A stretch of 22,832 bases of DNA from assembly GCA_017397695.1 (NCBI GenBank), contig JAFQIF010000206.1, positions 1 to 22,832 of the forward strand, written 5' to 3'. The notes under the pieces are model-generated. The model searched no databases. It had not been told where the DNA came from and saw only the letters and a program-made list of their open reading frames with translations. This DNA is from Clostridia bacterium (lineage in GTDB: Bacteria; Bacillota_A; Clostridia; Christensenellales; Aristaeellaceae). Positions 15,255 to 21,925 of this stretch are shown here, in pieces. Every line of letters starts with the position of its first letter. Within the stretch, counting starts at the first letter, position 1. The translations under genes and the position numbers were made by a program.

Positions 15255-16565
15255 ATGGAAAGAACGTATGCGGCAAACGTACGCGGCGCGGACGAGATCA
15301 AGGTCTGCGGCTTTGTGGACACCATCCGCAATAAGAGCAAGATGGCGTTCATCGTGCTCAAGGATATTACCGGTAAGGTGCAGGTGACCGTGGAGAAGAA
15401 CGAGGATCTGGAGCTGGATGCTGCGGTGAACTCACTGACCCCGGACTCTGTGATCACCGTGATCGGCAAGGCTGTCGAGAGCGAATACGTGAAGCTGGGC
15501 GGCGTGGAGATCTATCCCAAGAAGATCATCGTCGAGAGCCTGGCAGCTGCGCTGCCGATCGACCGCGAGGCGCGCAAGGGCCACGAGCGCTCTTCCATCG
15601 ATCAGCGCATCGACTACCGCTGGATCGACCTGCGCACCGAAAAGAACCAGCTGCTCTTTAAGGTGCAGACCTGCCTGGTGGCGGCGATGCGCGAGTTCCT
15701 GCTGGAGCGCAACTTCCTGGAGATCCACACCCCGAAGCTGATCGGCGCGGCCAGCGAGTCCGGCGCGGACGTGTTCGAGGTGGACTACTTTGACCGCAAG
15801 GCGTATCTGGCGCAGAGCCCGCAGTTCTACAAGCAGATGGCTATGGCCTCCGGCTTTGAGCGCATCTTTGAGGTGGGACCGGTGTTCCGCGCGGAGAAGA
15901 GCTTTACCAGCAAGCACACCACCGAGTTCTCCGGCTTTGACCTGGAATTCAGCTTTATTGAGAGCTATCAGGACGTGATGGCGCTGGAGGCTGAGATTCT
16001 GACCTATGCGCTGGGCAAGGTGAAGGAAGCATACGGCGAGGAGCTTGAGAAGGTCTTCGGCATGCCGCTGACCGTTCCGACGCTGCCGTTCCCGCAGATC
16101 AAGCTGCGCGACCTGTATGACGAGCTTGAGAAGGAATTCGTCTACAAGGTGCCGGAAGAGGAGAAGGGCGACCTGACCACCGAGGCTGAGCATCTGAGCT
16201 TTGACTGGGTGCAGAAGAAGTATGGCCACGAATTCCTGCTGGTGACCGACTTTGATGCGGAGAAGCGTGCGTTCTATCACATGCGTGACGAGAACGGCGT
16301 GCCGCAGGGCTACGACCTGATCTGGCGCGGCGTGGAGATCACCACCGGTGCGCAGCGTGAGCATCGCTACGACGTGCTCTGCGCGCAGGCGAAGGAGAAG
16401 GGCCTGGATGAGGACGTCAAGTTCTACACCGAGTTCTTCAAGTACGGCTGCCCGCCGCACGGCGGCTTCGGCCTGGGCATTGACCGTCTGACCATGCTGC
16501 TGCTGGGCATGACGATCAAGGAAGCGATGTTCATCTTCCGCGGCCCGACGAGACTGAACCCCTAA
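15255..16565 (+). CDS. aspS: Aspartyl-tRNA synthetase, archaeal-type (probably non-discriminating)
   Basis: This class II synthetase charges tRNA with aspartate. At 436 residues it lacks the large insertion of ordinary bacterial AspRS (about 590) and matches the archaeal/eukaryotic type. An N-terminal OB-fold (KVCGFVDTIRNKSKMAFIVLKD, about residues 15-40) binds the anticodon. Motif 2 is FRAEKSFTSKHTTEF (Phe211-Arg212-Glu214), motif 3 is GGFGLGIDRLTMLLLG (Arg411), and the C-terminus is FRGPTRLNP. Bacterial members of this type are usually annotated as aspartate-tRNA(Asn) ligases that also charge tRNA-Asn, with GatCAB converting the product to Asn-tRNA. That step is inferred here. The ATG at 15255 is chosen for GGAGG at 15242-15246; an upstream in-frame TTG at 15234 is unlikely. 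Codon use (many ACC, ATC) indicates high expression. Confidence 0.93.
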   Translation: MERTYAANVRGADEIKVCGFVDTIRNKSKMAFIVLKDITGKVQVTVEKNEDLELDAAVNSLTPDSVITVIGKAVESEYVKLGGVEIYPKKIIVESLAAALPIDREARKGHERSSIDQRIDYRWIDLRTEKNQLLFKVQTCLVAAMREFLLERNFLEIHTPKLIGAASESGADVFEVDYFDRKAYLAQSPQFYKQMAMASGFERIFEVGPVFRAEKSFTSKHTTEFSGFDLEFSFIESYQDVMALEAEILTYALGKVKEAYGEELEKVFGMPLTVPTLPFPQIKLRDLYDELEKEFVYKVPEEEKGDLTTEAEHLSFDWVQKKYGHEFLLVTDFDAEKRAFYHMRDENGVPQGYDLIWRGVEITTGAQREHRYDVLCAQAKEKGLDEDVKFYTEFFKYGCPPHGGFGLGIDRLTMLLLGMTIKEAMFIFRGPTRLNP

Positions 16566-16607
16566 AGGGGCGGCACAGGTCTGCTTCGTATACCTGCGCC
16601 GCGTTGC

Positions 16608-16727
16608 ATCATTTTCCTGTGCGCGAAGCGCACGGCCGGAAAATGATATCAGAAGCGGCTTGCAGCCGCTCCTCAAATCGGCAAAGCCGGTCCTGCGGAT
16701 TTCATGATGAAGGGTTTCCCCCTTCAT
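16608..16727. repeat. Palindromic intergenic repeat block, related family member
   Basis: ATCATTTTCC (16608-16617) pairs with GGAAAATGAT (16638-16647) and encloses a second stem GTGCGC/GCGCAC (16619-16633) with loop GAA. Next come AGCGGCT/AGCCGCT (16654-16670) and ATGAAGGG/CCCTTCAT (16707-16727). The GCGCgaaGCGC motif recurs at 21843-21853. Confidence 0.65.
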
Positions 16728-16758
16728 GTATCCCGGGAATTTGTTTCAAGCATAAAAA

Positions 16759-16786
16759 GGCTTTCTGCGTGTCAGGAAGCCTTTTT
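16759..16786 (+). terminator. Intrinsic terminator after aspS region
   Basis: GGCTTTCT (16759-16766) pairs with AGGAAGCC (16774-16781; one G-T pair) over a 7-nt loop, then TTTTT. AAAAA precedes the stem, so it may also act on the minus strand. It lies nearly 200 bp past the aspS stop. Confidence 0.8.
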
Positions 16787-16797
16787 CGATCAAACGA

Positions 16798-16873
16798 GGC
16801 AAACGGAGTTTGCCGATACAGAGCAGCTGCAAACAGCCGCGAAACGAGCATGGGGGCGGGGGGACGATGTCCC
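16798..16873 (+). repeat. Composite intergenic hairpin element, copy C
   Basis: GGCAAAC/GTTTGCC (16798-16814, 3-nt loop), a spacer, the core GCGAAACGAGCATGGGG (16839-16855; 15 of 17 bases as in copies A and B) and GGGAC/GTCCC (16861-16873). The order is the same as in copy A. Confidence 0.7.
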
Positions 16874-16911
16874 TCGAGCAGGTCCGGGCGGCAGCCTGGG
16901 AAAGGACAGTC

Positions 16912-17538
16912 ATGAAATACAAGCACATCGTTTTTGATATCGACGGCACGCTGACGGACACGGACTATGCGGTGCTGACGTCACTGAAGAATCTGCTGCA
17001 GAGGCGGCAGGGAAAGGCATACGCGCTGGAGGAACTGTATTTTGTGAAGGGAATTCCGGGCGTTGCAGCGTTTGCGCAGCTGGGATTTGAGGAAAAGGAC
17101 TATGCGCAGATTATGCGTGAATGGGAAGACGGAATGCGCGCGCTTAATGATACCATCAGCATATACGAAGGAACGCAGGAGGTACTTGAGGCGCTTGTGC
17201 GCGAGGGCGTGGGCATGGGCATTGCGACCAGCAAGACGCGCGATCAGTACAACAAGGATTTCTGCCGGTTTGAGATTGCAAAGTACTTTGATTTTTCCAT
17301 CACCTGCGAGGAGACGGACGATCCCAAGCCGGGCGCGGGCCCGCTTGTGGCATACATGAAGGCGACGGGAGCAAAGCCGGAGGAGATGCTCTACATCGGC
17401 GACAGCGTGTACGACGCGATGTGCGCCCGGGCAGCGGGTGTGGATTTTGCGCTGGCTGTATGGGGCACCACGGACCTGACGATTGAGGCAAAATACGCGC
17501 CCAAGGCACCGGTGGAACTGCTGGAAATGATTCGGTGA
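16912..17538 (+). CDS. HAD-family phosphatase (Gph/PpaX-like)
   Basis: A cytoplasmic haloacid-dehalogenase-type phosphatase of 208 residues. Motif I is VFDIDGTLTD with nucleophile Asp9 and acid Asp11. Motif II is the Thr/Ser in IATSKTR, motif III the Lys in DDPKPGAGP, and motif IV GDSVYDAMCARAAG. A helical cap lies between motifs I and II (about 18-85), as in phosphoglycolate phosphatase and the pyrophosphatase PpaX. The ATG at 16912 is chosen because AAAGGA precedes it by 5 nt and motif I then sits at the normal position; the open frame before it is repeat sequence. It stands alone between terminators. The substrate is not determined: phosphoglycolate, pyrophosphate or a sugar phosphate are all possible. 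Its position before a phosphate transporter may be chance. Confidence 0.88.
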   Translation: MKYKHIVFDIDGTLTDTDYAVLTSLKNLLQRRQGKAYALEELYFVKGIPGVAAFAQLGFEEKDYAQIMREWEDGMRALNDTISIYEGTQEVLEALVREGVGMGIATSKTRDQYNKDFCRFEIAKYFDFSITCEETDDPKPGAGPLVAYMKATGAKPEEMLYIGDSVYDAMCARAAGVDFALAVWGTTDLTIEAKYAPKAPVELLEMIR

Positions 17539-17547
17539 AGAGCAGAT

Positions 17548-17580
17548 AAGAGGCTTTCGCGGCATGCGAAGGCCTCTTTT
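17548..17580 (+). terminator. Intrinsic terminator after the HAD gene
   Basis: AAGAGGCTTTCGC (17548-17560) pairs with GCGAAGGCCTCTT (17566-17578; one T-G pair) over a 5-nt loop and ends in TTTT. It starts 10 bases after the stop codon. Confidence 0.88.
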
Positions 17581-17634
17581 GCATGCCTGGAGCGAAAACG
17601 GAAAAGGATAAAGCAGAGACGAAGATGCGCAGAT

Positions 17635-17684
17635 TTAACCGGGATTTTACATTCTCTTCTTGACGACTTTACAGCATCTTGCTA
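17635..17684 (+). promoter_or_regulatory. Putative PhoP box upstream of the Na/Pi transporter
   Basis: Five hexamers lie in exact 11-bp steps: TTAACC (17635), TTTACA (17646), TTCTTG (17657), TTTACA (17668) and TTGCTA (17679). The Bacillus PhoP consensus is TT(A/C/T)A(C/T)A repeated every 11 bp, usually placed about 20 to 60 bases before the start site. The first four repeats sit in that window here. The downstream gene and the PhoP/PhoR-like pair make the reading plausible, but it remains inference. Confidence 0.6.
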
Positions 17685-17688
17685 ATAT
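17660..17688 (+). promoter_or_regulatory. Promoter of the Na/Pi cotransporter gene
   Basis: TTGACG (17660-17665), a 17-bp spacer and TAATAT (17683-17688). The -35 overlaps the putative PhoP box and the -10 is imperfect, as expected for an activated promoter. The leader holds an ATTCTGC/GCAGAAT hairpin (17715-17739) just before the SD. Confidence 0.6.
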
Positions 17689-17763
17689 GATAAAGTCGGA
17701 GATTTGCTTTGCCAATTCTGCGGCATACCTGTGCAGAATCTTTAGTCAAAGGATGAGATACAC

Positions 17764-19533
17764 ATGGATATTTTCGGCGTATTGAATATGGTTTGCGGCC
17801 TGGCGCTGTTCCTGTACGGCATGCACATCATGGGCGACGGCCTGACGCGCATGTCCGGCGGCAAGCTGGAAACCATTCTGGAAAAGCTGACCAACAACAA
17901 AATCAAAGCTGTGCTGCTGGGCGCTGCGGTGACAGCGGTCATTCAGTCGTCCTCGGCGACGACGGTTATGGTCGTTGGCTTTGTCAACTCGGGCATCATG
18001 AAGCTGACGCAGGCGGCAGGCGTGATCATGGGCGCGAACATCGGTACCACGATCACCAGCTGGATCCTGTCGCTGACGGGCATTGAGGGCAGCAACATCT
18101 TCATTCGACTGCTCAAGCCGAGCTCGTTCACGCCGGTTATGGCGCTGATTGGCGTGGCGTTTATCATGTTTACCAAGAGCGAGAAGAAGCACAATATCGG
18201 CCAGATTCTGGTGGGCTTCACGGTGCTGATGAACGGCATGGACATGATGAGCGCGGCGGTGAAGCCGCTGGCGAACGTGCCGGAATTCACGAACATTCTG
18301 CTGATGTTCACCAATCCGATCCTGGGTATGATTGCCGGTATGGTGCTCACTGCGGTGATTCAGAGTTCGTCTGCGTCTGTCGGTATCCTGCAGGCGCTGT
18401 GCGTGACGGGCGCTGTACAGTACAGCGCGGCGCTGCCGATCATCATGGGCCAGAACATCGGTACCTGTGTGACGGCGCTTCTGTCCTCCGTGGGCGCAAG
18501 CAAGAATGCGCGCCGTGCGTCGTTGATTCACCTGTACTTCAACCTGCTGGGCACGATCCTGTTCATGGTCGCCTTCTATGCGATCAACGCGGTATTCCCG
18601 TTTGCGTTCCTGAATGATGCGGCGAACGGCGCGGGCATTGCGGTGATCCACACCACCTTCAACGTGCTGGCGACGCTGGTGCTGCTGCCCTTCAGCGGCC
18701 TGCTGGAGAAGCTGGCCTGCCTGACGGTGCGCGATGACGAAAAGGTGGAGAAGATCGACGACTTCCAGCTGCTGGACGAGCGCTTCCTGGCGCAGCCGGC
18801 ATTCGCTGTGGAGCAGTGCCGCGTGGTGGCGGGCCGCATGGCGAAGCTGACGAAGGAATCCGTATACGAGGCATGTGCGCTGCTGGTGGGCGGAGAATAC
18901 AGCGAGGAGCGCGCCGAGCGCATTGCTGCGCTGGAGACCAAGATCGACCACTACGAGGACCGACTGGGCACGTATTTGGTGAAGCTGTCCCATGCGAATC
19001 TTTCCAAGGGTGACAGCCACGTCGTATCCATGCTGCTGCACTCCATCAGCGATTTTGAACGCATTTCCGACCATGCTGCCAGCCTGATGCACGCAGCCAA
19101 GGAGATGTATGACAAGAACCTGAGCTTCTCTGAGATGGCGGCCAGAGAGCTGCATATCTTTGCCAATGCGACCCGTGACATTGTGAACCGAGCGGTATCC
19201 TGTTTTGAGACGGGCGACCTGGAGATGGCGGCGAGCGTTGAGCCGCTGGAGAGCGCGATTGACTCGATTAACAACAAGATCAAGACCCGCCACATCGAGC
19301 GCCTGCGCAACGGCCTGTGTACGATTGAACTGGGCTTCATTCTGCAGGACATCTGCACGGATTTCGAGCGCGTATCCGACCACTGCTCCAACATCGCGGT
19401 TTACCAGATCGAGGTACCGCAGGACGAACTGGACGCGCACGAGTACCTGCAGAGCATGCGCCATATCAGCGGCAATGCGTTCGACCTGGCGAGAAAGAAT
19501 TATAAAATGCTCTACGCGCTGCCCAAGGAGTAA
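17764..19533 (+). CDS. Na+/Pi cotransporter family protein with C-terminal PhoU domain
   Basis: A membrane phosphate transporter of 589 residues, of the NptA/YjbB type. The N-terminal 320 residues are hydrophobic and carry two inverted Na/Pi-cotransporter repeats, each with a QSSSA signature (Gln61 in VIQSSSATTVMVVGFVNSG and Gln200 in VIQSSSASVGILQALCVTG). Each is followed by an IIMGxNIGT-type stretch. After about residue 340 the protein becomes a charged helical PhoU-like domain with the typical LHSISDFERISDHA and LQDICTDFERVSDHC repeats. PhoU domains link phosphate transport to PhoR-type kinases. Start: ATG with AAAGGATGAG upstream. It lies behind a putative PhoP box and before an OmpR-type regulator and kinase, which fits a phosphate role. 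Direction of transport (uptake or export) cannot be told from sequence. Confidence 0.93.
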   Translation: MDIFGVLNMVCGLALFLYGMHIMGDGLTRMSGGKLETILEKLTNNKIKAVLLGAAVTAVIQSSSATTVMVVGFVNSGIMKLTQAAGVIMGANIGTTITSWILSLTGIEGSNIFIRLLKPSSFTPVMALIGVAFIMFTKSEKKHNIGQILVGFTVLMNGMDMMSAAVKPLANVPEFTNILLMFTNPILGMIAGMVLTAVIQSSSASVGILQALCVTGAVQYSAALPIIMGQNIGTCVTALLSSVGASKNARRASLIHLYFNLLGTILFMVAFYAINAVFPFAFLNDAANGAGIAVIHTTFNVLATLVLLPFSGLLEKLACLTVRDDEKVEKIDDFQLLDERFLAQPAFAVEQCRVVAGRMAKLTKESVYEACALLVGGEYSEERAERIAALETKIDHYEDRLGTYLVKLSHANLSKGDSHVVSMLLHSISDFERISDHAASLMHAAKEMYDKNLSFSEMAARELHIFANATRDIVNRAVSCFETGDLEMAASVEPLESAIDSINNKIKTRHIERLRNGLCTIELGFILQDICTDFERVSDHCSNIAVYQIEVPQDELDAHEYLQSMRHISGNAFDLARKNYKMLYALPKE

Positions 19534-19543
19534 ATGAGGGATG

Positions 19544-19714
19544 TGGGGATTTCATCCCCAAGCCTCTGACTGAGGGACTGCTCCCTCAGATTCCCCTTTA
19601 CGTTTTGCGGCGGTTTGAAGCGGGCGAGGCATATGGCGATCTGCGATCACCATGCGAGCGCGATTGAGGCAAACGAAGTATGCCTTGCCAGGATTTTGGG
19701 GACAGCATCCCCAA
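19544..19714 (+). repeat. Hairpin repeat block between transporter and response regulator
   Basis: Hairpins in order: TGGGGA/TCCCCA (19544-19560), CTGAGGGA/TCCCTCAG (19570-19589), GGCAAAC/GTATGCC (19668-19684, one mismatch from the copy B/C hairpin) and TTGGGGA/TCCCCAA (19696-19714). No T tract follows any of them and no promoter is evident, so transcription could run through into the regulator gene. Confidence 0.65.
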
Positions 19715-19745
19715 GCTTCCGTTTGGCTTTGACCGGGAGGAAAAC

Positions 19746-20420
19746 ATGATCTACATTGTTGAAGATGACCGCAATATTCAGGAGATTGAGATCTTCGCAC
19801 TGAAAAACAGTGGCTACACGGCTGCAGGCTTTGAGACGGCGCAGGAATTCTGGAAGGCGCTGGAGAGCCAGCTGCCGGAACTGATTATGCTGGACATCAT
19901 GCTGCCGGACGAGGACGGACTGGATATCCTGAAAAAGCTGCGCATGCGTGCGGATACACAGCGCATTCCTGTGATCCTGGTGACGGCCAAGAGCTCTGAA
20001 ATCGACAAGGTGAAAGGGCTGGACGGAGGTGCGGACGATTACGTTACCAAGCCGTTTGGCGTGATGGAGATGATTTCGCGGGTGAAAGCGCTGCTGCGCC
20101 GCTCCGGCGGGCAGGGTGAGAACGTGATGACCTGCGGATGCATCACCCTTGACAAGGAAAAGCGGATGGTGTATGCTCACGGCGAGCCGGTTGAATTGAC
20201 ATATAAGGAATTTGAACTGCTGCGTCTGCTCATGAAAAATCACGGCATTGTGATTTCGCGCGATGTGATTATGGAACGCGTGTGGGAATCGAACTTCGAG
20301 GGCGAGAGCCGCACGATTGACGTGCATGTGCGCTCGCTGCGCCAGAAGCTGGGCGAGGGCGGCGCGCTGATCAGGACGATCCGCAATGTGGGTTACATGA
20401 TTGATTCCAGCGGAAAATAA
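19746..20420 (+). CDS. OmpR/PhoB-family response regulator
   Basis: A DNA-binding response regulator of 224 residues. The receiver domain (about 1-115) has the acidic pocket Glu6-Asp7-Asp8, phosphoacceptor Asp50 in IMLDIMLPDEDG, switch Thr80 in ILVTAKSS and Lys102 in YVTKPFG. The C-terminal winged helix (about 125-220) shows LTYKEFELLRLLMKNHG and the recognition region ESRTIDVHVRSLRQKLGE, ending IRTIRNVGYMI. All catalytic residues are present. Start: ATG with GGGAGG 5 nt upstream. A kinase gene follows after a terminator. With a Na/Pi-PhoU transporter upstream and a PhoP-like box before that gene, a PhoP-type role is the best guess. The family alone does not prove this, since OmpR regulators serve many signals. 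Confidence 0.94.
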   Translation: MIYIVEDDRNIQEIEIFALKNSGYTAAGFETAQEFWKALESQLPELIMLDIMLPDEDGLDILKKLRMRADTQRIPVILVTAKSSEIDKVKGLDGGADDYVTKPFGVMEMISRVKALLRRSGGQGENVMTCGCITLDKEKRMVYAHGEPVELTYKEFELLRLLMKNHGIVISRDVIMERVWESNFEGESRTIDVHVRSLRQKLGEGGALIRTIRNVGYMIDSSGK

Positions 20421-20457
20421 GGCAAGCGCTCCGGGCGCTTTATCCCTTCTGATACCG

Positions 20458-20484
20458 GCCTTCCCCTGATGGGGAAGGCTTTTT
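20458..20484 (+). terminator. Intrinsic terminator between response regulator and kinase
   Basis: GCCTTCCCC (20458-20466) and GGGGAAGGC (20471-20479) form a perfect 9-bp stem with a TGAT loop, followed by TTTTT. It ends 25 bases before the kinase ATG, and the kinase SD lies in that short space. No separate promoter fits, so the kinase depends on read-through. Confidence 0.85.
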
Positions 20485-20509
20485 GCCAGGCAGGAAAGGG
20501 CTGCTGTTC

Positions 20510-21829
20510 ATGAAGAGAAGAATACTGGCGTACTTTATGCGGATGCTGGCGGCAGCGATTGCGCTTACGACGGTGCTGATGACACTGCTGACGTACAACA
20601 TGTTTGAGCAGCGGATGATTGAGGACCTGAGCGTGGATGCGCGGGTGCTGGAGGCGCTGCTGGGCGCCAGTGATGCACAGAGCGTGATGCGGGAACTGGA
20701 CGATGCGCTGCGTGTGACGCTGATTGACGGGACGGGCACGGTAATCTATGACAACCGGGCGGATGCACAGGAAATGGGCAACCACCTGGACAGGCCGGAA
20801 GTGGCGCAGGCGCTTGAAAAGGGCGAGGGGCGCGATGTGCGTGAATCGAAGACTGTGGAAAGCAGCACATTCTACTACGCGATGCGCCTTGAGCAGGGTG
20901 GTGTGCTGCGGGTGGCGAAGGAAGCATCGAGCATATGGAGCGTATACATGCGGGCGCTGCCGCTGATTCTGCTGATCACGCTGTTGATGATTGCACTGAA
21001 CATGCTGGTGACGCATGTACTGACGGACAGGCTGGTAGATCCGATCCGCCGCCTGGCCGACGACATGGACGGCGAACACAGCGCGGCATCGTATCCGGAG
21101 CTGCAGCCGTTTATGCGCAGAATCCGCAGTCAGCATGAGGAGATCATGCGCAGTGCGAACATGCGCGTGGAATTCACAGCGAATGTGAGCCATGAACTCA
21201 AGACGCCGCTGACCAGCATATCCGGCTATGCGGAGCTGATCGAAAGCGGCATGGCGGAGGGCGAGAAGGCGCGCCAGTTTGCCGGGAAGATTCACAAGAG
21301 CGCAAGCCGGCTGCTGACGCTGATCAACGACATCATTCGGTTGTCGCAGATGGATTCACCGGAGCACAGGGTGGAATTTGAGACCGTGGACCTGGGGCAG
21401 GTAGCCGAAGCGACGGCGGAGCAGCTGCGGATGAATGCGCAGAAAATGAACGTGACGCTGCAGTCTGATACGCGGACGAGCCTGATCCGGGCGGATCGAA
21501 GCATGATTGAAGAGCTGGTGTACAACCTGTGCGACAATGCGATTCGCTACAATGTGCACGGGGGCAGCGTACAGGTGAGCGCGCACGCGGCGAAAGACAA
21601 GGTGCTGCTGACTGTGCAGGACACGGGTATCGGCATCAGCGAGGAGAACCAGGAACGCGTGTTCGAACGTTTCTATCGCGTGGATAAGAGCCGATCGAAA
21701 GCGACAGGCGGAACGGGCCTGGGTCTGGCGATTGTCAAGCATATTGCGGCGCAGCATCATGCGGGAATCACCATGACGAGCAAGCCGGGCGTGGGTACGA
21801 CGATCACGGTGGAATTTGACAGGGCATAA
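20510..21829 (+). CDS. Sensor histidine kinase (PhoR-like)
   Basis: A membrane sensor kinase of 439 residues, partner of the preceding regulator. A first membrane helix (about 8-28) and a second (about 148-170) enclose an extracytoplasmic sensor of about 115 residues. A short HAMP-like linker follows (LVDPIRRLADDMDG), then the dimerisation/phosphoacceptor segment FTANVSHELKTPLTSISGY with His228. The ATPase domain has the N box NLCDNAIRYN (about 339-348), G1 DTGIGI, F box ERFYRVDKSRS and G2 GGTGLGLAIVKHI. No PAS domain is seen between HAMP and HisKA, unlike Bacillus PhoR. The ATG at 20510 is preceded by GGAAAGGG with a rather long spacer. The upstream in-frame TTG at 20483 would lie inside the terminator, so it is unlikely. 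The phosphate role is inferred from neighbours. Confidence 0.93.
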   Translation: MKRRILAYFMRMLAAAIALTTVLMTLLTYNMFEQRMIEDLSVDARVLEALLGASDAQSVMRELDDALRVTLIDGTGTVIYDNRADAQEMGNHLDRPEVAQALEKGEGRDVRESKTVESSTFYYAMRLEQGGVLRVAKEASSIWSVYMRALPLILLITLLMIALNMLVTHVLTDRLVDPIRRLADDMDGEHSAASYPELQPFMRRIRSQHEEIMRSANMRVEFTANVSHELKTPLTSISGYAELIESGMAEGEKARQFAGKIHKSASRLLTLINDIIRLSQMDSPEHRVEFETVDLGQVAEATAEQLRMNAQKMNVTLQSDTRTSLIRADRSMIEELVYNLCDNAIRYNVHGGSVQVSAHAAKDKVLLTVQDTGIGISEENQERVFERFYRVDKSRSKATGGTGLGLAIVKHIAAQHHAGITMTSKPGVGTTITVEFDRA

Positions 21830-21842
21830 CCACGCGAAATCA

Positions 21843-21884
21843 GCGCGAAGCGCAGCAGAGAATCCGGGGGATGATATCCCTCGG
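21843..21884 (+). repeat. Hairpin repeat before the HD-domain gene
   Basis: GCGC-gaa-GCGC (21843-21853) is followed by CCGGGGGAT/ATCCCTCGG (21864-21884, 3-nt loop, one G-T pair). It resembles the 16608-16727 block and the last hairpin of copies A and C. No T tract is present. Confidence 0.55.
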
Positions 21885-21925
21885 GAAGGCATTTGGGGGA
21901 GGAAATCCCTGAGAAGGAGGCGTGC

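Larger units (their letters stand above)
16566..16911. other. 345-bp gap of stacked hairpins between aspS and the HAD gene
   Basis: No coding gene is supported. From left to right it holds a long imperfect palindrome (16608-16647), an AGCGGCT/AGCCGCT hairpin (16654-16670), an ATGAAGGG/CCCTTCAT hairpin (16707-16727), a terminator (16759-16786) and composite repeat copy C (16798-16873). No promoter for the HAD gene is obvious downstream of the terminator. Confidence 0.65.

Noticed and set aside
16604..16915. Possible small gene of 103 codons before the HAD gene
   Set aside because: The frame is made of hairpin repeats and a terminator, has no SD and no sensible composition.
17746..19464. 572-codon open frame on the minus strand
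   Set aside because: Antisense to the Na/Pi-PhoU gene; His/Arg/Gln-rich shadow translation.
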